A DNA stretch of 5,860 nucleotides, taken from positions 1 through 5,860 of the forward strand of contig DASQNQ010000323.1 in the NCBI GenBank assembly GCA_035644895.1, given 5' to 3'. A program made the position numbers and the translations under genes. Below the pieces are notes generated by a model. It saw only the letters and a program-made list of their open reading frames with translations. It was not told where the DNA came from and did no database searches. Positions 1 through 5,314 of the stretch are shown in pieces (position 1 is the first letter of the stretch; each line of letters starts with the position of its first letter). Source of the DNA: Falsiroseomonas sp035644895 (GTDB lineage: Bacteria; Pseudomonadota; Alphaproteobacteria; Acetobacterales; Acetobacteraceae).

Positions 1-26
1 TCCGCCTCGGTCATCGGACGATGCAT
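1..26 (-). CDS. possible start of a partial gene leaving the window
   Basis: Reading the minus strand past the DUF202 stop, an ATG occurs at 26 and a second in-frame ATG at 14. The visible peptide is MHRPMTEAE, then the window ends. The gap from the upstream stop codon is about 33 bp, which fits a co-directional downstream gene. I see no convincing Shine-Dalgarno sequence before either ATG, and nine residues cannot be assigned to a family. The call rests only on position and an open frame. It may equally be intergenic DNA. Confidence 0.2.
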
Positions 27-59
27 CGCGGGCAGCGTCCCGCGCGGGCCGGGCCCGGG

Positions 60-425
60 TCAATCCCCGCCCGTTTCCCCGAACCACACGCCGAGCAGTG
101 CGGTGAAGCACACCAGCATGAGGAACCCGTTCAACCCGAGAAGGAGCCATGTCGGCAGGCGCTGCACCTCCGGGTCCGGCTCGCGCAGCTTCGGTGCGAC
201 CTCGCGCCAGACGGCGGCGGCAAAGCAGGCGGCGGCGAAGAGCACCAGCACGGAGCCGGTCAGCACGATGCCCCATTCGGGCAGCACGCCGCCCAGCACC
301 TTCTTGGCCCCCACGCCCGAGGCCAGCGCCGTCAGCCCCGTCCGCACCCAGGCGGCGTAGGTCCGCTCCGCTGCCAGCACCGTGCGGTCGGCAGCGAGGA
401 CAGTGCGGCGGTCGGCCGGATCCAT
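60..425 (-). CDS. DUF202 / YidH-family small inner-membrane protein
   Basis: A 121-aa protein of unknown function, predicted to sit in the inner membrane. The N-terminal part carries the DUF202 hallmark, an arginine-rich stretch just before the first hydrophobic segment (LAAERTYAAWVRTGL, residues 17-31). Three hydrophobic segments follow at about 29-48, 52-73 and 91-114, with a charged loop of R, E, D and P residues around 79-89; three helices is usual for the family. The start is placed at ATG 425 (MDPADRR). A TTG four codons upstream is possible, and neither start has a clear ribosome site. The open frame continues to 827, but that part is antisense to the oxidoreductase gene and low in hydrophobic content, so it is excluded. 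Residues 7-20 are a heptad repeated twice (RTVLAAD, RTVLAAE). The gene is divergent from the catabolic operon and probably unrelated to it in function. Family assignment is by motif recognition. Confidence 0.82.
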   Translation of the reverse strand: MDPADRRTVLAADRTVLAAERTYAAWVRTGLTALASGVGAKKVLGGVLPEWGIVLTGSVLVLFAAACFAAAVWREVAPKLREPDPEVQRLPTWLLLGLNGFLMLVCFTALLGVWFGETGGD

Positions 426-504
426 CGCGCCATGCAACGCGACACGGGCGGATCCGGCTGCAGGCGCCCTTGACCGCAGCGGCAGGGTGGCCAAGCCTCG
501 TGGC
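426..504. promoter_or_regulatory. divergent intergenic spacer, presumed promoters for both sides
   Basis: This 79-bp stretch is the only space between the divergent DUF202 gene and the four-gene operon, so promoters for both sides should lie in or near it. On the plus strand TTGACC at 470-475 matches a sigma-70 -35 box well. The hexamer at 17-bp spacing (AAGCCT, 493-498) is a poor -10. If that pair were used, transcription would begin close to the ATG at 505 and the message would have almost no leader. No good AT-rich -10 is visible for the minus direction. Its right end runs into a 14-bp palindrome. The promoter assignment is inference from layout plus one good hexamer. Confidence 0.35.
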
Positions 505-512
505 ATGCCACG
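499..512. promoter_or_regulatory. perfect 14-bp palindrome over a start codon, candidate operator
   Basis: CGTGGCATGCCACG is an exact inverted repeat centred on the ATG at 505-507. Flanking AGC (494-496) and GCT (513-515) add a further offset pair of complementary triplets. The size, and its place at the operon side of the divergent spacer, fit a dimeric repressor site (for example GntR- or LacI-type), though no regulator gene is in the window. As RNA it could form a 5-bp stem with CAUG in the loop, exposing or masking the start codon. A 14-bp palindrome is not very rare by chance in several kilobases of GC-rich DNA, so the case rests on position. Confidence 0.3.
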
Positions 513-1506
513 GCTCCTGCTCATCGGCTGCGGCGCCTTCGGGCGGGTCCATGCGGCGGCGCTGCACCGGCTGGGCGTGGAGGTGCTGGGGCTGGAGCCG
601 GACCCGGCTGCCCGCGCCACGCTGCCTGGGCTGCGTTTCGCGGAGGGCCTGGAGGCGGGGCTCGCCACCTGCGATGCTGCGATCATCGCCACGCCGCCGG
701 CCACCCACGCAGCGCTCGCCGAAGCCGTGCTGCGCGCCGGCCGTGACCTGTTCCTCGAGAAGCCCGCCACCGAAACCGCGGAGCAATCCGCGCATCTCGC
801 GCGGGTGGCGGCGCGGGCCGGGCGCATCGTGCAGGTGGGGCTCTATTTCCGCTTCCATCCGAAGGCCGTCGCGCTGCATGCCATGCTGCGGCGCGGCGAG
901 TTCGGACGGCTGCACCATCTCTCCGCGCGCATGTCGGGGCTGAAGCGCGCGCGCGGCGATTCGGGCGCGCTGCTGAACGATGCCGTGCATTTCGCCGACC
1001 TGATCCCCTGGCTGGCCGGGGAGGCGCCGGCGCGGGTCTTCGCCACGCTCTCCGACCCCCTCGGGCGCGGGCGGGAGGACCTGGCGGTAATGCAGATGAT
1101 GTTCCCGTCCGGCGCCACGGCGCTGATCGAGGCCGGCTGCGTGCTGCCGGGGGAGCATGCGGATGCGGTGGTGCCGGGCGCCGAGACGCGCAAGCTGCTC
1201 GCCGTGGCCGGGCGCGACGCGCTGGCCGAGATCGACTTCGCCGCGGAGCGTTTCACGATCCGCCGCGGCCGGCACGAGCCCGCGGAGCGCGACGCCTGGA
1301 TCCCACGCCATGCGGCACCGGAGCATCCGGACGCACCAGCGCCGGACGTGGCGGGCATCGTCGCGGCGCAGCTTGCGGCCTTCCTGCGCGCGGTCGCGTC
1401 CCGCGTGCCGCAGGGGCCGGGGCTGGAGGAGGGCGGGGTCGCGCCGCTGCGGATCCTGGACGCGGCCCGCAGATCGGCCCAGCTTGGACAGGCGGTGGAG
1501 GTGTGA
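505..1506 (+). CDS. Gfo/Idh/MocA-family NAD(P)-dependent oxidoreductase
   Basis: A 333-aa cytosolic enzyme, the usual length for this family, which oxidises or reduces a hydroxyl/keto group on sugars, cyclitols or their acids. The Rossmann domain opens at once with the dinucleotide loop GCGAFG (residues 8-13). Other hallmarks are ATPPATH at 62-68, the catalytic EKP (E85-K86-P87), the strand VGLYFRFHP (111-119) and the second catalytic helix GALLNDAVHFADL (154-166), where H162 matches the family's catalytic histidine. The position usually held by Asp in D-x-G-x-H is Asn158 here, with Asp159 beside it. The C-terminal half is the alpha/beta substrate domain. The start at ATG 505 places the first beta strand directly after Met. 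GTG 487, with a weak GGCAGG before it, is an alternative adding six residues. It is first in a four-gene operon and its TGA overlaps the next ATG. The family is clear; the substrate is not. Confidence 0.9.
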   Translation: MPRLLLIGCGAFGRVHAAALHRLGVEVLGLEPDPAARATLPGLRFAEGLEAGLATCDAAIIATPPATHAALAEAVLRAGRDLFLEKPATETAEQSAHLARVAARAGRIVQVGLYFRFHPKAVALHAMLRRGEFGRLHHLSARMSGLKRARGDSGALLNDAVHFADLIPWLAGEAPARVFATLSDPLGRGREDLAVMQMMFPSGATALIEAGCVLPGEHADAVVPGAETRKLLAVAGRDALAEIDFAAERFTIRRGRHEPAERDAWIPRHAAPEHPDAPAPDVAGIVAAQLAAFLRAVASRVPQGPGLEEGGVAPLRILDAARRSAQLGQAVEV

Positions 1507-2327
1507 TGCGCGTATCGCTCTGCAACGAGGTGGTGGCGGCCCTGCCCTTCGAACGCCAGGCCGCCCTGGCCGCGGCGCTGGGCTATGCCGGCCTCGAGGT
1601 CGCGCCCTTCACCCTGGATGCCGAGGCGCCCCACCTCCTGCCCGCCGCGCGCCGCGCGGAGCTGCGACGCATCGCGCAGGCGGAGGGCGCGCCGGTCACC
1701 TCGCTGCACTGGCTGCTGGTGGCGCCCGCGGGGCTGTCCATCACCAGCGCCGACCCGGCACTGCGCGCGCGCACGCTGGAGGTGATGCAGCGCCTGGTGG
1801 GCCTTGCCGCGGACCTCGGCGCCACGCTGCTGGTGCACGGGTCGCCCCGGCAGCGCCAGGTCGCGGCGCCCGGCGACGCCGGTCGGGCGGAGGAGGCGAT
1901 GGCGCGTGCCGGCGAGTGGGCGGCGGCGCATGGCCTGACCTACTGCCTGGAGCCGCTGGACGCCGGACAGACCAACTGGGCCACCACGGTCGCCGAGGCG
2001 GTGGAGATCGTGCGACGCGTGAACCTGCCGGGGCTGCGCACCATGCTGGATGTCAGCGCGGCCGGAAACGGGGAGGCCGAGCCGGCGGAGGCGCTGCTGC
2101 GACGCTTCGTCCCGACGGGGCTCATCGCCCATGTCCACCTGAAAGACCGCAACCGGCGCGGTCCCGGCCAGGGCGCCGACCGCTTCGCCCCCGTGCTGCG
2201 CGCCCTGCGCGAGACCGGCTATGGCGGCTTCGCCGCGGTGGAACCCTTCGACTACCACCCGGACGGGCCTGGCGCCGCCGCGCGCGCCATCGGCTACCTG
2301 CAGGGCGTGATGGAGACGATCGGATGA
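1506..2327 (+). CDS. TIM-barrel sugar phosphate isomerase/epimerase family protein
   Basis: A 273-aa cytosolic member of the AP-endonuclease-2-like (xylose isomerase-like) TIM-barrel family, whose members isomerise or epimerise sugars, ketoses or cyclitol ketones with a divalent metal. The expected metal ligands appear in order: E149 (YCLEPL), D182 (TMLDVS), H211 in AHVHLKD (H209 is a less likely alternative) and E246 (AAVEPF). H68 and H111 (LLVHGS) are probable active-site residues on early strands. The histidine usually found three residues after the metal aspartate (DxxH) is absent: residue 185 is Ala. ATG 1506 is chosen because GGAGG at 1497-1501 lies four bases before it, whereas GTG 1503 would be too close. 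The ATG overlaps the oxidoreductase stop by one base (TGATG), implying translational coupling. It probably acts on the product or precursor of that dehydrogenase. Family sure; reaction unknown. Confidence 0.9.
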   Translation: MRVSLCNEVVAALPFERQAALAAALGYAGLEVAPFTLDAEAPHLLPAARRAELRRIAQAEGAPVTSLHWLLVAPAGLSITSADPALRARTLEVMQRLVGLAADLGATLLVHGSPRQRQVAAPGDAGRAEEAMARAGEWAAAHGLTYCLEPLDAGQTNWATTVAEAVEIVRRVNLPGLRTMLDVSAAGNGEAEPAEALLRRFVPTGLIAHVHLKDRNRRGPGQGADRFAPVLRALRETGYGGFAAVEPFDYHPDGPGAAARAIGYLQGVMETIG

Positions 2328-3763
2328 CGGACGCGCCGCGCTTCACCCTGCTGGAGACGGAACGGCGGGAATGGCCCTTCCACCTCCGCATGCCCTTTCG
2401 CTTCGGCGTCATCACCGCCACCCATGGCCGGCAGGCCGTGATCCGCGCCCGCATCCGGCTGGAAGGCGGCGCGGAGGCCTGGGGCGTCGCAGCGGAAACC
2501 CTGGCAGCCAAGTGGTTCGACAAGGACCAGGCGCTGAGCGACGCGCAGAACGAGCACCAGCTGCGCCGCTCGCTCGAGATCGCCGAGCAGGCGACGCTGG
2601 CCGCCGGCGCGCAGACCGCCTTCGGCCACTTCGCCGGCACCTATGCGGAGGTCACCGCGACCTGCGCGGCGGAGCGTCTGAATCCGCTGATCGCGAGCTA
2701 CGGCCGCGCCCTGCTGGACCGCGCGATGCTCGATGCGCTGCTGAAGGCACGCGGCGTTTCGTTCTGGGACGGGATGCGCGCGAACATCGCCGGCATGGCG
2801 CCGCACGAGGTGGTGCCGGACCTGCCCGGCTTCGACTTCGGCGCGATGCTCGCCTCGCTGCGGCCACTGTCGCGCATCCATGCGCGGCACACGGTCGGGC
2901 TGGTGGACCCGATCACCGCGGCCGACCAGTCCGCGCGTGTGGAGGACGGGCTGCCGGAGACGCTCGAAGAGGTCGCCTCCGCCTACCGGCACCGCTACTG
3001 GAAGCTGAAGGTGGGCGGCGATGTGGGCGCGGATGTCGAGCGCCTGTCGCGCATCGCCTCCGTCCTCGACCGGCTGCATGGCGGCTACCACGCCTCGCTC
3101 GACGGGAACGAGCAGTACGAGGACGCGGAGGGCGCGCTCGCGCTGTGGCGCGCGATGGAGGCGGAGCCGCGCCTGGCCACGCTGTGCCGGTCCATCCTCT
3201 ACATCGAGCAGCCCGTGAAGCGCGCCCGCGCGCTGGAGACCGGGATGCAGGCGCTTGCCTCCGCGCGGCCCGTCATCATCGACGAGAGCGACGGGCCGCT
3301 CGACGCCTTCGTCACGGGCCGGGTGCTCGGCTATGCGGGCGTTTCCTCCAAGGCCTGCAAGGGGGTTTGGAGGAGCCTGATCAACCTGGCCCGCTGCCGC
3401 GCCTGGAACGCGGCGGAGGGGCGGGAGCGCTTCTTCATGTCGGCCGAGGACCTGACCACGCTGGCAGGCGTCTGCGTGCAGCAGGACCTCGCCCTGGTCT
3501 CCCTGATGGGCCTGCCGCATGTGGAGCGCAACGGGCACCACTTCGTGGACGGCTTCGCCGGCCGCCCCAAGGCCGAGGCGGTGCGCTTCATGGAGGCGCA
3601 TCCCGATCTCTACGCGGATACCTCCCACGGCCCACGGCTTGCGGTCCGGGAAGGAGCGCTCGAGATCGGGTCGCTCGCCACGCCGGGCCTCGGCGCCACG
3701 GTGGAACCCGACTTCCGGGCGATGGAGCCCATGCCGAAGGCGGAGTGGCCGCCCGCCGCATGA
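2324..3763 (+). CDS. enolase-superfamily enzyme (mandelate racemase/muconate lactonizing enzyme-like), unusually long
   Basis: A 479-aa cytosolic protein. Enolase-superfamily enzymes use Mg2+ and lysine or histidine bases to remove a proton alpha to a carboxylate. The C-terminal barrel shows the superfamily signature: K-x-K on strand two (WKLKVGG, K227/K229), metal ligands D260 (ASLDGNEQY), E295 (YIEQPV) and D320 (VIIDESDG), then lysines on strand six (SSKACKG, K343/K346). Spacings E295-D320 (25) and D320 to the lysines (23-26) fit the family. Lys on strand six rather than His-Asp points to the muconate-lactonizing/dipeptide-epimerase-like layout. Members are commonly about 350-400 aa. The surplus lies mainly before the barrel, where residues about 65-220 contain extra helical and loop sequence. 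ATG 2324 overlaps the previous stop (ATGA) and has GGAGA at 2312-2316, seven bases upstream; the frame is open further upstream but only as a shadow of the previous gene. Likely a dehydratase, epimerase or cycloisomerase; substrate unknown. Confidence 0.85.
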   Translation: MTDAPRFTLLETERREWPFHLRMPFRFGVITATHGRQAVIRARIRLEGGAEAWGVAAETLAAKWFDKDQALSDAQNEHQLRRSLEIAEQATLAAGAQTAFGHFAGTYAEVTATCAAERLNPLIASYGRALLDRAMLDALLKARGVSFWDGMRANIAGMAPHEVVPDLPGFDFGAMLASLRPLSRIHARHTVGLVDPITAADQSARVEDGLPETLEEVASAYRHRYWKLKVGGDVGADVERLSRIASVLDRLHGGYHASLDGNEQYEDAEGALALWRAMEAEPRLATLCRSILYIEQPVKRARALETGMQALASARPVIIDESDGPLDAFVTGRVLGYAGVSSKACKGVWRSLINLARCRAWNAAEGRERFFMSAEDLTTLAGVCVQQDLALVSLMGLPHVERNGHHFVDGFAGRPKAEAVRFMEAHPDLYADTSHGPRLAVREGALEIGSLATPGLGATVEPDFRAMEPMPKAEWPPAA

Positions 3764-4311
3764 CCCTGGAACACCGTATCGCCCGCGCCTTCGCGCTGGA
3801 CGACGAGGGATGGGCCCGCCACGCGAACCCGTGGAGCGGCTGGACGCGCCTCCTCACGGTCTTCCCGGCGCTGATCCTGGCTTTCTGGAGCCGCGCGTGG
3901 ATCGGCTGGTGGTCGCTGCTGCCGATCGCCGTGGCGCTCGCCTGGACCTGGCTCAACCCGCGTGCCTTCCCGCCGGCGCGTTCGGACACCGCCTGGATGT
4001 CGCGCGGCGCGCTGGGGGAACGCCTCTGGACCCGGCGCGACAGGCTGCCGGTGCCCGTCCATCACCGTCGCGTGCCGCACCTGCTGAACGCAGCCGCGGC
4101 GGCGGGCGGCGTGCTGGTCGTGTGGGGAGTTGCGACCCTCTCGCCCTGGCCGACGCTGCTCGGGGTCGCCGTCACGACGCTCGGCAAGCTCTGGTACGTG
4201 GACCGCATGACGTGGCTCTACGCCGACATGGTCGCGGCGGAGCCCGGCCTACGCTACCGGGGCTGGCCGGAACCGGGCGCCTCGGCGCCCGGCTCCGTAG
4301 CGAAGGATTAG
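3760..4311 (+). CDS. small polytopic membrane protein, DUF6653-like
   Basis: A 183-aa protein with about four hydrophobic segments: roughly residues 31-46 and 47-66, a positively charged loop (R91-R104, with H101-H102), then 109-128 and 130-147. The first 28 residues are soluble and contain WARHANPWSGWTR (18-30), which I associate with the DUF6653 family. ALAWTWLNPRAFPPAR (59-74) and GALGERLW (83-90) look like further conserved blocks. It is rich in tryptophan. Its ATG overlaps the stop of the enolase-superfamily gene (ATGA); the nearest GGAG (3742-3745) is 14 bases away, so translation probably depends on coupling. The last codons contain a strong hairpin, and its TAG overlaps the stop codon of the opposing gene. 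Function unknown. Placement suggests expression with the catabolic enzymes, perhaps in transport or membrane association, but no transporter motif is visible. The gene is well supported; the family name is a recollection. Confidence 0.78.
   Translation: MTLEHRIARAFALDDEGWARHANPWSGWTRLLTVFPALILAFWSRAWIGWWSLLPIAVALAWTWLNPRAFPPARSDTAWMSRGALGERLWTRRDRLPVPVHHRRVPHLLNAAAAAGGVLVVWGVATLSPWPTLLGVAVTTLGKLWYVDRMTWLYADMVAAEPGLRYRGWPEPGASAPGSVAKD
4268..4297. terminator. shared GC-rich hairpin at the convergent gene ends
   Basis: CCGGGCGCC (4273-4281) and GGCGCCCGG (4284-4292) form a perfect 9-bp inverted repeat around a TC spacer, realistically eight pairs with a CTCG loop. Beyond one A/C mismatch (4272/4293), four more pairs (CGGA with TCCG) extend the stem. 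It lies in codons 170-180 of the plus-strand membrane-protein gene and begins 10 bases after the stop codon of the minus-strand binding protein. No T tract follows on either strand, so it is not a textbook intrinsic terminator. It could act as a bidirectional transcript end or as a 3'-end stabiliser, and placement favours the minus-strand gene. Confidence 0.5.
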
Positions 4312-5294
4312 TTGACGGTGATCCGGGCCTCGCGCACGACGCGGCCCCACTTGTCCGTCTCGCGCCGCATCGTCTCCGCCAGTTCGGCCGGCGTGGAGGA
4401 AACCGCGTCGGCACCTGCCGCCGAGAGACGCTGCTGCACCACCTCCTGCGCCAGGACCTCGCGCAGCACGGCGTTCAGGCGCTCGATCACCGGGCCGGGC
4501 GTGCCGGCCGGCGCCATCACCGCGCCCCAGGAGGTGGCCTGGGCCTCGGGCAGCCCGATCTCGGCCATGGTGGGCAGCTCGGGCAGCAGCGAGGAGCGGC
4601 GCGGGCCCGTCACCGCCAGCGCCCGCACGCGCCCGGCCTGGATCATGGGCAGGGCGGAGGGAAGCTGGTCCAGCATCATCTGCACGTTGCCCGCCACCGT
4701 GTCGTTCAGCGCCGGCGCGCTGCCGCGATAGGGCACGTGCTGCAAGTCCAGCCCCGCGACCAGCTTGAACAGTTCCGGCACCATGTGGGTGGAGGAGCCG
4801 TTGCCGCCCGAACCATAGGAAAGCCGCCCGGGCTGCGACCTGGCCAGGGACAGGAACTCCCGCGCGGTCTGCGCCTGCACGGATGGGTGGACGATCAGGA
4901 CATGGTCGGTCGCGAAGGCCATGGAGACGCCGGCGAGGTCGGCCGCCGGATTGAAGCCCATGTTGCTGTAGAGGTGCGGGTTGATGGTCAGCGTGCCCGT
5001 TGTGCCCATCAGGATGGAATGCCCGTCCGGCGCCGAGCGCACCACGTTCTCGACGCCCACATTGCCGCCCGCGCCGGTGCGGTTCTCCACCGTCACGGGC
5101 TGACCGAGCCTGCCCTGCATCTGGTCGGCCAGGACGCGCGCCACCACGTCGGTCGCGCCTCCAGGCGGGAACGGCACGACGAAGCGCATCGGGCGGGACG
5201 GCGCCCAGGCCTGTGCGCGCGCCGCGCGCGGCAGGAAGGAAATCGCGAGTCCCGCGGCCAGAAGCCCCCGGCGGGTCGTGTGCGTCATGTTCAT
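4308..5294 (-). CDS. Bug/TctC-family periplasmic substrate-binding protein (tripartite tricarboxylate transporter)
   Basis: A 328-aa exported protein that binds a small, usually carboxylated, metabolite and delivers it to a TctA/TctB-type membrane pair. An N-terminal signal shows twin arginines (TTRRGLLAAG, residues 6-15), a hydrophobic core and a probable cleavage site after ARA (A27), so Tat export is possible. Mature-domain hallmarks are PFPPGGATDVVAR (41-53), VENRTGAGGNVG (69-80), DGHSILMGTTGT (90-101), HVPYRGSAPALNDTVAGNV (186-204), GRVRALAVTG (221-230) and LPTMAEIGLP (240-249). GGGAGG at 5303-5298 (minus strand) lies three bases before ATG 5294 and nine before ATG 5288; either start is possible and I keep the longer. 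It is 20 bp downstream of a TIM-barrel isomerase gene, probably in one transcript. No tctA or tctB gene is in the window, which is common for this greatly expanded family. Ligand cannot be read from sequence. Confidence 0.95.
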   Translation of the reverse strand: MNMTHTTRRGLLAAGLAISFLPRAARAQAWAPSRPMRFVVPFPPGGATDVVARVLADQMQGRLGQPVTVENRTGAGGNVGVENVVRSAPDGHSILMGTTGTLTINPHLYSNMGFNPAADLAGVSMAFATDHVLIVHPSVQAQTAREFLSLARSQPGRLSYGSGGNGSSTHMVPELFKLVAGLDLQHVPYRGSAPALNDTVAGNVQMMLDQLPSALPMIQAGRVRALAVTGPRRSSLLPELPTMAEIGLPEAQATSWGAVMAPAGTPGPVIERLNAVLREVLAQEVVQQRLSAAGADAVSSTPAELAETMRRETDKWGRVVREARITVN

Positions 5295-5297
5295 TGT

Positions 5298-5303
5298 CCT
5301 CCC
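5298..5303 (-). promoter_or_regulatory. Shine-Dalgarno of the substrate-binding protein gene
   Basis: GGGAGG on the minus strand fills part of the 20-bp gap between the isomerase stop codon and the binding-protein start. Spacing is three bases to ATG 5294 and nine to ATG 5288. The longer spacing is closer to typical, so the second Met may be the true start. Confidence 0.6.
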
Positions 5304-5314
5304 GATTGGCAGTC

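Noticed and set aside
27..44. Small inverted repeat CGCGGG/CCCGCG after the DUF202 stop as a terminator
   Set aside because: Only six pairs around a six-base loop with no T tract; such repeats are frequent by chance at this GC content.
426..827. N-terminal extension of the DUF202 frame to 255 codons
   Set aside because: The extension lies opposite the oxidoreductase gene, is Ser/Arg/Pro-rich, and DUF202 proteins are normally near the 121 aa obtained from ATG 425.
843..2258. 471-codon open frame on the minus strand
   Set aside because: It lies antisense to the oxidoreductase and TIM-barrel genes, both with clear motifs. Its translation is rich in Arg, Gln, His and Gly with no domain pattern, as expected of an antisense shadow in GC-rich DNA.
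1157..2323. Upstream in-frame extension of the enolase-superfamily gene to an 868-codon frame
   Set aside because: The added part is Arg/Pro/Gly-rich shadow of the two preceding genes. The ATG at 2324 has a ribosome site and an ATGA overlap.
2294..3628. 444-codon open frame on the minus strand opposite the enolase-superfamily gene
   Set aside because: The plus-strand frame has the full set of superfamily residues and good start context. The antisense product is low-complexity Arg/His/Gln-rich sequence with no recognisable fold.
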